A DNA stretch of 36,740 bases from Candidatus Kaiserbacteria bacterium (GCA_029288865.1 JARIGM010000001.1:1-36740); one strand, 5' to 3'; shown: positions 7,439 through 16,151, counted from the first letter of the stretch. Notes: a model not told the origin generated them from the letters alone. Numbers and translations: made by a program.

Positions 7439-9190
7439 ATGGATAATCCCGAACAAGTCACATACTTTGGTGCTACGGACTCACGGGGAAGGCGCGTACC
7501 GTTCGGTCTTAAGCAGAAGGACCGCTCGAAGCACATGTACGTGATCGGCAAGACGGGCATGGGTAAATCGACCCTGCTCGAGAACATGGCCATCCAAGAC
7601 ATCCGGAATGGCGAAGGTCTCGCGTTCATCGATCCGCACGGCGGGACGGTAGATAAATTGCTTGAATATATTCCCGAGCATCGCATCAAGGATGTGATCT
7701 ATTTCGCGCCGTTTGATATGGAGCATCCCATTGCCTTTAACGTGATGGAAGACGTCGGATACGATAAGCGTCACCTCGTAGTATCTGGCCTCATGGCGAC
7801 CTTCAAGAAGATTTGGGTTGATGCATGGAGTGCGCGTATGGAATACATCCTTACGAATACGCTTCTCGCGCTCCTTGAGTATCCTGGTGCGACATTGCTC
7901 GGCGTCAATCGTATGTATACGGATAAGGCGTATCGCAAGAAAGTGATCGACAATGTGAAAGACCCAGTCGTGAAAGATTTCTGGACGAAGGAGTTCGCGC
8001 AGTACACGGATCGCTTCACGCAGGAAGCGACACCTGCAATCCAAAACAAGGTGGGACAATTCACGAGCAATCCCTTGATCCGCAACATCATCGGCCAGTC
8101 GAAGTCATCATTCGATATACGTGAGTGCATGGATCAGAAGAAAATCCTTATCATCAATCTTTCGAAAGGACAGGTAGGGGACACGAACGCGCAACTGCTC
8201 GGGTCCATGATCACGACGCGCATCTTCCTCGCTGCGATGAGTCGAGCTGATCTTTCGGGTGCGGAGATTGCGAAGCTTCCGAACTTCTACTTCTATGTGG
8301 ACGAGTTCCAGAACTTCGCGAACGAGACGTTTGCTGAGATCTTGTCTGAGGCACGCAAGTATAAGTTGAACCTGATAATCGCGCACCAATACATAGAACA
8401 GATGCAGGAAGAGGTGCGTGATGCGGTGTTCGGAAACGTCGGTACGACGCTGGCATTCCGTGTCGGGCCATTCGATGCTGAAGTCCTCGAGACAGTATTC
8501 ATGCCAGAGTTCACGAAAGAAGACTTGGTTAATCTTGGGCCACGACAGATTTATCTCTCGCTTATGATCGACGGCGTCGGCTCGCGCCCGTTTTCTGCGA
8601 CAACTATCCCGCCGATCGAGCCGCCACGGCTTACATTTAGACGAGAGGTAATCGAGTCGTCACGTGCTAGTTTCGGGACGCCGCGTGCTCAGGTCGAGGC
8701 CTCAGTCGCTGCGGATCTTGCCTCGACGGCAGGTGATCCAGAATCTGAACCTGCTCCAAAACAGGAAAAGAAATGGACGCCACGTCCTGATTCGCAGCCA
8801 CGTCCGCAACAGTCTTCGCCGCACCATTCACAACCGCAGCATCGGCAAGAAGGCGACCGGCACCCGCGTCCTCAGGACTCACATGGAGCCTCTCATGCAC
8901 CATCACATGATCGTCCGCATCGCGATGCGCCTCATCCGCAACCGCATCAGAAGAGTGCAGAAGATCTCAAAGCGATCCTCCGCACGATGACGCAAAGTCA
9001 TCCGCAAAAGTTGCACGAGCGTGCACAACAGAACGAGCAACATAATGACGCGCTCAAGGGTGCTCTGACCAACGTGCTGAGCAAAGGAGTGCCGCCAACG
9101 ATGATTCCTCCAGCTCAGCCGGCGCCCCACGCAGAGCCGAAGCCGTATGAAGTTCCCGAAGACGTCCTGCGCTCGGTCTTTAAAGAATAA
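7439..9190 (+). CDS. VirD4/HerA-like type IV secretion ATPase
   Basis: A 583-residue P-loop ATPase of the type IV secretion coupling / TraD-HerA group, which moves DNA or protein substrates. Walker A is GKTGMGKST (residues 37-45); LAFIDPHGGT (61-70) is typical of the group; Walker B is FYFYVDEFQ (283-291) with D288-E289; LIIAHQYIEQM (312-322) is the sensor-like strand. Residues about 436-505 are low-complexity, rich in His, Pro and Gln, then a helical tail (506-583). The start at 7439 is preferred over the upstream in-frame ATG at 7322 because the extra residues overlap the small membrane protein and look non-coding. No N-terminal membrane anchor is present, unlike classical VirD4. No relaxase or other secretion genes are nearby, so the substrate cannot be inferred. 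Confidence 0.9.
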   Translation: MDNPEQVTYFGATDSRGRRVPFGLKQKDRSKHMYVIGKTGMGKSTLLENMAIQDIRNGEGLAFIDPHGGTVDKLLEYIPEHRIKDVIYFAPFDMEHPIAFNVMEDVGYDKRHLVVSGLMATFKKIWVDAWSARMEYILTNTLLALLEYPGATLLGVNRMYTDKAYRKKVIDNVKDPVVKDFWTKEFAQYTDRFTQEATPAIQNKVGQFTSNPLIRNIIGQSKSSFDIRECMDQKKILIINLSKGQVGDTNAQLLGSMITTRIFLAAMSRADLSGAEIAKLPNFYFYVDEFQNFANETFAEILSEARKYKLNLIIAHQYIEQMQEEVRDAVFGNVGTTLAFRVGPFDAEVLETVFMPEFTKEDLVNLGPRQIYLSLMIDGVGSRPFSATTIPPIEPPRLTFRREVIESSRASFGTPRAQVEASVAADLASTAGDPESEPAPKQEKKWTPRPDSQPRPQQSSPHHSQPQHRQEGDRHPRPQDSHGASHAPSHDRPHRDAPHPQPHQKSAEDLKAILRTMTQSHPQKLHERAQQNEQHNDALKGALTNVLSKGVPPTMIPPAQPAPHAEPKPYEVPEDVLRSVFKE

Positions 9191-9196
9191 GCAATA

Positions 9197-9919
9197 ATGC
9201 TGGGACTCCTGTTACAGATTACCGAGGTGATGTATAACCCGGCTGGAACTAACACGGGCCGGCAGTGGATTGAGGTGCGAAACGTGAGCGACTCGGCAAT
9301 AGATCTAGGCGCGAAAGACGTGCGAGTGAACGATGCGAAAGGAAGTCACCTCATTAAGGCAGAAGAGGGAAGTATGGTGCTCCTGCCCGGTGCGCTTGCG
9401 GTGATAGCAGAGAATCCCGATACGTTTCGAGCGGATTGGCCGCACTACTCAGGTACGCTCATGAAGAGCGCGTTCTCGCTCACAAGTGCAGGCAGCGTGC
9501 AGGTGGCGCGCACCGATGGGACCGTTCTAGCTACTGCGAACTATGATTCGAGCATGGGTGCGAGAAATGACGGCAATTCCTTACAGCTTTCTGACGGTTC
9601 GTTCGTGGCTGCGGTGCCGACGCCTGGTGTGTATGTGAAGCCGCACGCGCAGGATGCGGCTCAAGCGAAACCTTCCACTGCTATGGCCGGTTCTATCAAG
9701 CGAGAAGTAACGAACGAATCATATGATCCAGGCACGGTAGCCCCTTCCCCTTCAGCTAAGGCTGAAGGGGGAGGGGCGCTGTCACGCGGGCCGGTAACGG
9801 TTGCAGCAGCGTTTCAAAGCAAGGTCATCCCGCTCGTCTCATCCGTATGGTTTTCCTCGTTCCTGCTCCTCCTTGCTTTTTCCGGGTTTTCCCTCATTCT
9901 TTTAATACGTTATGCCTAA
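9197..9919 (+). CDS. Lamin-tail-domain protein with C-terminal membrane anchor
   Basis: A 240-residue protein. Residues about 6-125 match the lamin tail domain: ITEVMYNPAGTNTGRQWIEVRN, a mid-strand LLPGALAVIAENPDTF, and ATANYDSSMGARNDGNSLQL. A linker rich in Ala, Pro, Ser and Lys follows, then one hydrophobic segment (about 213-237, SSFLLLLAFSGFSLILLI). The usual cleavable signal peptide of bacterial homologues seems missing: the domain begins five residues after the Met, and an in-frame TAA (the stop of the ATPase gene) lies nine bases upstream. A hairpin repeat is embedded in the linker at 9741-9776. It is cotranscribed with the ATPase and overlaps the next gene by 8 bases. Such domains are often on surface or secreted proteins; the role here is unknown. 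Confidence 0.8.
   Translation: MLGLLLQITEVMYNPAGTNTGRQWIEVRNVSDSAIDLGAKDVRVNDAKGSHLIKAEEGSMVLLPGALAVIAENPDTFRADWPHYSGTLMKSAFSLTSAGSVQVARTDGTVLATANYDSSMGARNDGNSLQLSDGSFVAAVPTPGVYVKPHAQDAAQAKPSTAMAGSIKREVTNESYDPGTVAPSPSAKAEGGGALSRGPVTVAAAFQSKVIPLVSSVWFSSFLLLLAFSGFSLILLIRYA
9741..9776 (+). repeat. REP-like palindrome inside a coding region
   Basis: Bases 9741-9756 and 9761-9776 form a 16-pair stem (one T-G) with a TAAG loop. In the lamin-tail gene it is translated as part of the PSPSAKAEGGG linker. The strict G/C-tract symmetry is not needed for coding and resembles dispersed palindromic repeat elements. Confidence 0.6.
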
Positions 9920-10769
9920 AACAATCCTAGTTACTGGAGGTGCCGGCCTCGTCGGAACGAACCTATGTCGCCGTCTTATCACTGAAGGGAATACAGTGAT
10001 AAGTCTTGATAATTATTTCACCGGAAGCAAGGACAATCATGTGTCGGGCGTCGAGTACCGTGAAGGTCACACGAAAGACATCACACGGCTTGTCCCCGAA
10101 ACGCCCGATCTCGTGTATCACCTCGGCGAGTACTCTCGTACTGAGAAGAGTTTCGAAGATGTTGAGACGGTGTTCGATCTGAATGTGGTCGGAACATTCG
10201 CGGTAGCAGAATTCTGCAGGAAGAAGAACGTGAAGCTCGTCTATGCAGGTTCTTCTACCAAGTTTGCGGATGGAGGACTCGGCCGCGATCAGAGCCCATA
10301 CGCGTTCAGCAAGGCAAAGAATACAGAACTGATACGGAATTATGGGACATGGTTCGGTATGCCATTCGCTATCGCATATTTCTATAACGTATACGGACCA
10401 GGCGAGCGTGCCGGCGCGTACGGTACGGTCGTCGAGATTTTCTTGCAGAGACTTTTTCGCGGAGAACCGCTAATCGTGGAAGAGCCAGGAACCCAGAAGC
10501 GTAATTTCACGCACGTCGATGACATCATCGAAGGTTTGCTATTAATCGGGGAGCACGGTGAGGGCGATGAGTTCGGTCTCGGAAATGAAAAGGCATATAC
10601 GATTCTCGAACTTGCTGAACTCGTTGGTGGCACGATCGAAATGACACCGTCGCGTCCTGGCAATCGCATGACTGCGGAGATTGACACGACAAAGTCAAAA
10701 CTTCTCGGCTGGCATCCGACTCGAGAGCTTGCTGAGTACATTCGCGAACGCAAGGCGGCTGCAGCATGA
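9912..10769 (+). CDS. NAD-dependent epimerase/dehydratase (extended SDR)
   Basis: A 285-residue nucleotide-sugar short-chain dehydrogenase, most like UDP-glucose 4-epimerase-type enzymes. The NAD-binding motif is TGGAGLVG (G9-x2-G12-x2-G15), followed by DNYFTGS, where D33 would bind the adenosine ribose. The catalytic site is SST (114-116) and Y130-x3-K134. Substrate-binding segments YNVYGPGER and RNFTHVDDI are typical. At 285 residues it is somewhat shorter than the usual 310-340. It would make a sugar nucleotide for the glycosyltransferases that follow. It overlaps the previous gene by 8 bases and the next by 4 (ATGA), so it belongs to one operon. The exact sugar cannot be read from sequence. 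Confidence 0.88.
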   Translation: MPKTILVTGGAGLVGTNLCRRLITEGNTVISLDNYFTGSKDNHVSGVEYREGHTKDITRLVPETPDLVYHLGEYSRTEKSFEDVETVFDLNVVGTFAVAEFCRKKNVKLVYAGSSTKFADGGLGRDQSPYAFSKAKNTELIRNYGTWFGMPFAIAYFYNVYGPGERAGAYGTVVEIFLQRLFRGEPLIVEEPGTQKRNFTHVDDIIEGLLLIGEHGEGDEFGLGNEKAYTILELAELVGGTIEMTPSRPGNRMTAEIDTTKSKLLGWHPTRELAEYIRERKAAAA

Positions 10770-11968
10770 AGCGCATCCTGATATTTTCCCTTAATTATTA
10801 CCCGCGATTCATCGGCGGGGCAGAGGTGGCGATAAAAGAGATTACTGACCGACTCTCTCCTGAGGAATTCGAATTCCATCTTTTGACTCTTCGTTTCGAT
10901 TCGGAACTGCCGAAGCAAGAGAAGATCGGAAACGTGATTGTCCATCGCATCGGCCCGACTCGTCCGCATCCGACGATCACCGACCTCGGCAAGCCGCCGC
11001 TTCATTATGCGAAATACTGGTATCAATTCGCAGCCGCATGGCATGCTCATCTGCTTCATCAGAAGTATCGGTTCGATGGTCTATGGGCGATGATGGCTCA
11101 CTCATGCGGAGTGCCAGCAGGCCTATTTAAACTTTTCCATCCATCCGTGCCATATCTTCTGACCCTTCAAGAAGGAGATCCGCCTCAAGATATAGAACGC
11201 ACGATACGAGTCGTATGGCCGCTTTTCAAACAAGGGTTCACTCGCGCGGACAGGCTGCAAGCAATTTCTAATTTCTTGCTTGAGTGGGGGAAGCATATGG
11301 GATTTACGGGTGAGGAGGTACTGATTCCGAACGGTGTAGACATCACACGATTCGCGCATCAGTATTCTGAACAAGAAATCTCGCAGATGCAAAAGGAGCT
11401 CGGGAAGAAACCAGGCGATGTCTTCCTTGTGACGGCATCGCGGCTCGTGCACAAGAATGGATTAGATGAGGTCATCCGCACATTACCGAAGCTTCCTGAG
11501 CATGTCTCATTCCTCATCTATGGCATTGGTCCGGATGAATCGATGCTGCGAGAGCTCGCGGATTCGCTGGGTGTTGGAGCTCGCGTGCGTTTCATGGGAC
11601 AGATGGGTCACGATCAGCTGCCGCTCGCACTCAAAGCATCCGATATCTTCATTCGACCATCGCGTTCGGAAGGGATGGGCAATTCATTCATCGAGGCGAT
11701 GGCAGCTAGTCTGCCGGTGATTGCGACACAAGAGGGAGGAATCAGCGATTTCCTCTTTGATGCGATACGAAATCCGGATAAGCCCACGACTGGATGGGCA
11801 GTAGACGCTGATGTGCCTGAGCAGATTGCACGGGCGGTCAATGAAATTATTTCGAATCATGAGCAGACTCAGAAAGTCGTCGAGAATGCGTCAATCTTGG
11901 TTCGAGAAAGCTATGATTGGAATGGCGTTGCAGCCGAGATGATGTCGGTCTTTAATGGCTTATATTAG
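10766..11968 (+). CDS. GT4-family glycosyltransferase
   Basis: A 400-residue GT-B fold retaining glycosyltransferase. The N-terminal domain starts with a beta strand then FIGGAEVAIKEI (residues 15-26), the acceptor-side loop of the family. The C-terminal donor domain has LVTASRLVHKNG (221-232), then SEGMGNSFIEAM with the E302-x7-E310 pair that contacts the nucleotide sugar. It starts inside the stop codon of the epimerase (ATGA), indicating translational coupling. Sugar and linkage are unknown. It is cytosolic or membrane-peripheral. Confidence 0.9.
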   Translation: MKRILIFSLNYYPRFIGGAEVAIKEITDRLSPEEFEFHLLTLRFDSELPKQEKIGNVIVHRIGPTRPHPTITDLGKPPLHYAKYWYQFAAAWHAHLLHQKYRFDGLWAMMAHSCGVPAGLFKLFHPSVPYLLTLQEGDPPQDIERTIRVVWPLFKQGFTRADRLQAISNFLLEWGKHMGFTGEEVLIPNGVDITRFAHQYSEQEISQMQKELGKKPGDVFLVTASRLVHKNGLDEVIRTLPKLPEHVSFLIYGIGPDESMLRELADSLGVGARVRFMGQMGHDQLPLALKASDIFIRPSRSEGMGNSFIEAMAASLPVIATQEGGISDFLFDAIRNPDKPTTGWAVDADVPEQIARAVNEIISNHEQTQKVVENASILVRESYDWNGVAAEMMSVFNGLY

Positions 11969-11985
11969 GGCTAATTTGATGCGTG

Positions 11986-11994
11986 CTACTATAG
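11986..11994 (+). promoter_or_regulatory. Extended -10 promoter (TGC-TACTAT)
   Basis: TGC followed by TACTAT lies 4 bases before the ATG at 11999. The gap after the previous stop (30 bases) and this box suggest a new leaderless or near-leaderless transcript for the next four genes. Confidence 0.5.
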
Positions 11995-11998
11995 CGAT

Positions 11999-13096
11999 AT
12001 GAAATTGGTGATCGCGACCCCTCTCTATCCGCCCGAATCAGGCGGTCCGGCAACGTATGCAAAGAATCTGGAACAGGGCCTACCCCCGCTCGGCGACGAG
12101 GTGATCCTGGTCAAGTTCAGTGAGGTGCGTGGTTATCCGAAGGTGATCCGGCACGTTCTATATTTTCTTAAGGTACTGAAGGCGGCTCGACGAGCAGATA
12201 TCGTACTCGCTCTCGATCCCGTGTCGACTGGTTTTCCTGCTGCGCTTGCTGCTCGAGTGTTGGGTAAGCCATATGTGGTGAAAGTGGTGGGGGATTTCGC
12301 GTGGGAACAAGGGCGTCAACGATTTGGCATAACAGCTCAGCTCGATACGTTCGTGCACGACAAGCATGTTCCACTCATGGTTTCCATCTTCCGTCTGATA
12401 CAGACAAGTGTGGCGCGTCACGCTGCTCGGGTGATGGTGCCAAGCCAGTACTTGAAAAAGATCGTAACAGCCTGGGGCATCGATCCTGAGAAGATAACTG
12501 TCATCTATAATGCTATCGAGTCTGAAGAAGGCGGAAGCGTCCCCGAGGCCGCGCACGTTGGGCGACCGCGCATTGTTACTGCGGCGAGACTTGTTCCATG
12601 GAAAGGGATTACGGGGATCATCGACGCGATCGCTGCATTAGGCCAAGATTTTCCTACACTCACTCTCACGGTGGTCGGTGAAGGGCCTGGCCACGCTGAG
12701 TTAAGCGCGTACGCAGATGAGAAAGCTCCAGGAAGAGTGTCGTTCATTGGAGCGCAATCGCATCGAGATACGCTCGCTATCATGAAGGACAGCGATACGT
12801 TCGTTCTCAATTCTTCATATGAAGGCCTCTCGCACGTTCTCGTAGAATCATTGCTGATGGGGTGCATGACGATAGCGTCTATAGCAGGCGGCAATCCTGA
12901 GGTGATAACTGACGAAGATAATGGGTTGCTCGTACCAGTCGGCGATACTGCTGCACTCATTACCGCGCTTCGTCGCTCGCTCACCGATGGCACACTGCGC
13001 GCCCGACTCACCTCACGTGCGCTCGAGACGGCAAGCCGCTTCTCGATCACACGCATGCTTTCTGAAGCCCATGCGCTCCTTTCTTCACTTATATGA
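11999..13096 (+). CDS. GT4-family glycosyltransferase
   Basis: A 365-residue GT-B enzyme. The N-terminus IATPLYPPESGGPATYAKNL (residues 5-24) is the classic GT4 start with a Gly-Gly acceptor loop. The donor domain has VTAARLVPWKG (193-203) and YEGLSHVLVES with E275-x7-E283. A region VVGDFAWEQGRQR (96-108) is typical of rhamnosyl- or mannosyl-type GT4 members, though the sugar is not certain. It ends in an ATGA overlap with the next GT gene. Confidence 0.9.
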   Translation: MKLVIATPLYPPESGGPATYAKNLEQGLPPLGDEVILVKFSEVRGYPKVIRHVLYFLKVLKAARRADIVLALDPVSTGFPAALAARVLGKPYVVKVVGDFAWEQGRQRFGITAQLDTFVHDKHVPLMVSIFRLIQTSVARHAARVMVPSQYLKKIVTAWGIDPEKITVIYNAIESEEGGSVPEAAHVGRPRIVTAARLVPWKGITGIIDAIAALGQDFPTLTLTVVGEGPGHAELSAYADEKAPGRVSFIGAQSHRDTLAIMKDSDTFVLNSSYEGLSHVLVESLLMGCMTIASIAGGNPEVITDEDNGLLVPVGDTAALITALRRSLTDGTLRARLTSRALETASRFSITRMLSEAHALLSSLI

Positions 13097-14232
13097 AAGC
13101 ACTATTCGTTTCGAACGACCCGAAGATATTCGATCCTGCAAGCGTGGTCCGCGCGCGTATGCGCTTGTATGCGGAAGCTATAGGGACGCTGCATATCGTC
13201 TCTCGTGGTCCGGCGAACGCTGAACTTGTGACTCGCGAAGAACTCGCGGATGGCAGTCTGCTTGTCTTGCATTGTCTTCGGACCTCTAAGATCGGGGCGT
13301 TGCTTCATGCGCCAGTACAGATCCGCAAGATCATTCTCGAAGAGGAGATACAAGTCGTGTCTGCCCAGGATCCATTTGAATATGGATACATAGCTTACCG
13401 CGCAGTGCGAGGAACTTCTGCAAAGCTCCACATACAAGTTCACACCGATTTTCTTTCTCCGCAATTTGTCTCGGGCTTGTCCCGCATGGCAATATTGAAT
13501 CGTATCCGCGTTCGTATCGCTGACTATGTCTTGCCTCGCGCTGCTGCTATTCGGGTTGTGAGCGTACGAATCAAGAATCGGATATTGGCTCGCTACGGCA
13601 CTATTGCTAAGCCAGCGGTACTACCGATTCGAGTTCCAGAGGTGACTGATGTAAGCGCGGTCTCGTTCCCGCCGCATGATTTCTCATTCGTTATCTTTGC
13701 AGTGGGACGACTCGAGGAAGAGAAGCGTTTTCAAGATTGTCTTCGAGCTCTTACAGGCGTTCATAATCGATATCCTGACGTAGGGCTTTTCATTGCAGAT
13801 AACGGACGTGAACGTCCAAAACTCGAACGACTTGCACGAGATCTGGAAATTGCAGACAAAGTAGTATTTCTCGGCCACCGCACTGATGTACAAGGACTCA
13901 TGAGGAGTGCAGATCTGTTCATACAGGCCAGCGCATATGAAGGCTACGGCCTCACGCTTTTGGAAGCGGCACTGGCCCATCTTCCCATCATCACGACCGA
14001 CGTCGGTATTGTGGGCGAAGTATTGGAAAAAGATGAAGATGTAGTCGTGGTACCCTTTGCGAATCCTGCCTCGATGGCGCATGAGATCATAAGCATGATA
14101 GAGGATGCTGAACGCCGCCACGCACTCGCCGAGCATGCAGAGCATACAGCTCTTGAATACGTGCGTTCTCAATCCTCATCACCGCGCGATATCGCGTGTA
14201 ACCTTGAGCAGGCATTAACGAGTTCTCTATAA
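13093..14232 (+). CDS. GT4-family glycosyltransferase
   Basis: A 379-residue GT-B enzyme. The N-terminal half has AQDPFEYGYIAYRAVR followed by HIQVHTDFLSPQF, as in GT4 enzymes of surface glycans. The donor-side strand is IFAVGRLEEEKRFQDCL and the E-x7-E site is AYEGYGLTLLEAA, both well conserved. It overlaps the previous GT by 4 bases (ATGA) and precedes the UDP-sugar dehydrogenase by 3 bases. Acceptor and donor are unknown. Confidence 0.9.
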   Translation: MKALFVSNDPKIFDPASVVRARMRLYAEAIGTLHIVSRGPANAELVTREELADGSLLVLHCLRTSKIGALLHAPVQIRKIILEEEIQVVSAQDPFEYGYIAYRAVRGTSAKLHIQVHTDFLSPQFVSGLSRMAILNRIRVRIADYVLPRAAAIRVVSVRIKNRILARYGTIAKPAVLPIRVPEVTDVSAVSFPPHDFSFVIFAVGRLEEEKRFQDCLRALTGVHNRYPDVGLFIADNGRERPKLERLARDLEIADKVVFLGHRTDVQGLMRSADLFIQASAYEGYGLTLLEAALAHLPIITTDVGIVGEVLEKDEDVVVVPFANPASMAHEIISMIEDAERRHALAEHAEHTALEYVRSQSSSPRDIACNLEQALTSSL

Positions 14233-14235
14233 GAT

Positions 14236-15111
14236 ATGCAAACAATCGGATTCATCGGGCAGGGCTGGATAGGGAAAAATTACGCAGACGATTTCGAGCG
14301 TCGAGGTCTTTCCATTGTGCGATATGGACTTGAGCCGGCGTATGCGGAGAACAAATCACGAATAGCAGAATGCGATATCGTTTTTATCGCTGTTCCGACA
14401 CCAACGACGACGGAAGGATTTGATCTTTCAATCGTACGAGGCGTGCTCCCGCTCGTAGGGGTAGGCAAGATAGCTGTCATCAAGTCGACCATGGTGCCGG
14501 GTAGCACGGAGAAGCTCCAGGAAGAATTTCCAGACCGCATCATCATGCACTCGCCAGAATTCTTGCGGGAGTCTTCAGCGGCTAAAGATGCGAGCGAACC
14601 GGAGCGAAATATTATCGGTATCGTGAGAGACACTGCTGAGACGCGTGAAGCGGCGGAACAAGTACTCCGCGTCCTTCCTCCTGCGCCCTTCTCTTCGGTA
14701 ATGTCTGCGCGCGCTGCTGAGCTCGTGAAGTACGCCGGCAATGTATTCCTCGCGCTCAAGGTAGTGTATGCGAACATGTTGTACGATCTCGCGGACTCGT
14801 TGGATGTCTCGTATGAGGACGTGCAGGAAGCAGTGGGAGCAGACCCTCGTATCGGCCCATCGCATCTCTCTCCAGTCTCGGCAAGCGGACACACGACGAG
14901 GGCAGGCCGTGGTGCGGGAGGACACTGCTTCATCAAAGATCTTGAAGCGTTTCGCCGACTCTATGCTGCTGAGACGCATGATGGGGCAGGCATCGATGTC
15001 TTGAGCGCAGTTGCGGTAAAGAACAACCAGCTCCTCGTCAATTCGGACAAGGACCTCGATCTCTTAAAAGGAGTATATGGCGAGCAGATCGAAGTGGAGA
15101 GATTATCATGA
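14236..15111 (+). CDS. Short UDP-glucose/GDP-mannose dehydrogenase-family protein
   Basis: A 291-residue NAD-dependent enzyme of the family that oxidises a nucleotide sugar at C6 to a uronic acid. The N-terminal NAD domain begins IGFIGQGWIGKNYA (residues 4-17); SPEFLRE (106-112) and the central-helix KYAGN (165-169) are conserved; the catalytic loop GAGGHCFIKD (227-236) keeps Cys231, Lys235 and Asp236, but the usual Pro of FPKD is Ile. The whole C-terminal UDP-binding domain is absent: normal members have about 390-450 residues, and this one stops shortly after the catalytic loop. A clean ATGA overlap with the next gene argues against a recent frameshift. Activity may be altered or need a partner. 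Confidence 0.85.
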   Translation: MQTIGFIGQGWIGKNYADDFERRGLSIVRYGLEPAYAENKSRIAECDIVFIAVPTPTTTEGFDLSIVRGVLPLVGVGKIAVIKSTMVPGSTEKLQEEFPDRIIMHSPEFLRESSAAKDASEPERNIIGIVRDTAETREAAEQVLRVLPPAPFSSVMSARAAELVKYAGNVFLALKVVYANMLYDLADSLDVSYEDVQEAVGADPRIGPSHLSPVSASGHTTRAGRGAGGHCFIKDLEAFRRLYAAETHDGAGIDVLSAVAVKNNQLLVNSDKDLDLLKGVYGEQIEVERLS

Positions 15112-16151
15112 GGTTGTTGATCGTAACGCAGAAAGTTAACGAATCTGATCCAGTCTTAGGATTTTTCGTGGATTGGCTGCGGGAATTTGCTGCCCATGTC
15201 GAGACGCTCGAAGTCATCTGTCTTGAACAAGGAAATGCGAGCCTTCCGAATAATGTCACCGTCCATTCTCTGGGGAAAGAACACAGGGAAGCTTCTTCGA
15301 TGCAATATGCAGTTCGATTCTTTGGCCTCACATGGAAGCTCCGAAGCCATTATGACGCAGTGTTCGTGCACATGAATCCGGAGTATGTCGTACTTGCAGG
15401 ATGGATGTGGCGAATGCTCCATAAACCAGTCGCACTCTGGTATTTACATAAATCAGTCACATGGAAATTGCGGGTAGCGGAGTTTTTTGTGAACTCGATA
15501 TTTACGGCGACGCCGGAAAGTTTTCGACTTCCTTCTAAGAAGATATACGTGACCGGGCATGGGATCGATATTCACGCGTTGACACCTTTGCCGGCGCTGC
15601 GAGGCACCACGCCTTTGCGTCTCATTACAGTCGGGCGTTTGTCACCAATAAAGCGAGTGGATCTTCTGATTGCAGCAGTCTCAGAACTTCGTGCGAGAAA
15701 TATCAGCGTGCAACTCCAGATCATTGGCAGTCCCGCTGGTGCAGAAGGAATCGCGTATGAGAAACGCTTGCGAGAGCAGGTCGCGTCCCAGAAACTTGAA
15801 GATTGTATCGAGTTTACTGGTCCGGTCGCACATAGTGCCTTGCGTGAATATTTTGCGCGGGCGCACCTGTTCGTCCACGCGAGTGAGACGGGCTCGCTTG
15901 ATAAGGCGATACTAGAGCCGCTTGCAGTAGGTATGACAGTGGTGACCACATCAGTACCTTCTGGTGCAGATGATATTCCTGCGATCGTAGCCGCGGCATC
16001 ATCTGCGGGTGGAATTGCAGATGCTATACAAGAGGCTATGCGAGATCAATTATGGGCACAAGATGATGTACGCGCAGGTGCTCGCACATACATCGAACAA
16101 AACCATAGTCTCTCAGCGTTGATTCCTAAGATTCTCCGTGTGCTGGCGTAG
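15108..16151 (+). CDS. GT4-family glycosyltransferase
   Basis: A 347-residue GT-B enzyme. The donor domain contains LITVGRLSPIKRVDLLIAAV and SETGSLDKAILEPLA, the position of the E-x7-E motif but with nine residues between the acidic ones. The N-terminal part has VFVHMNPEYVVLAGWM and ALWYLHKSV, hydrophobic patches consistent with peripheral membrane binding. It is coupled to the dehydrogenase by ATGA. Its 3' end overlaps the convergent minus-strand gene by 26 bases, with no terminator between them. Confidence 0.88.
   Translation: MRLLIVTQKVNESDPVLGFFVDWLREFAAHVETLEVICLEQGNASLPNNVTVHSLGKEHREASSMQYAVRFFGLTWKLRSHYDAVFVHMNPEYVVLAGWMWRMLHKPVALWYLHKSVTWKLRVAEFFVNSIFTATPESFRLPSKKIYVTGHGIDIHALTPLPALRGTTPLRLITVGRLSPIKRVDLLIAAVSELRARNISVQLQIIGSPAGAEGIAYEKRLREQVASQKLEDCIEFTGPVAHSALREYFARAHLFVHASETGSLDKAILEPLAVGMTVVTTSVPSGADDIPAIVAAASSAGGIADAIQEAMRDQLWAQDDVRAGARTYIEQNHSLSALIPKILRVLA

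Noticed and set aside
14236-15111. Frameshifted full-length UDP-glucose dehydrogenase
   Set aside because: The next gene begins in a normal ATGA overlap and encodes a GT4 enzyme in full; no remnant of the missing domain is seen in other frames.
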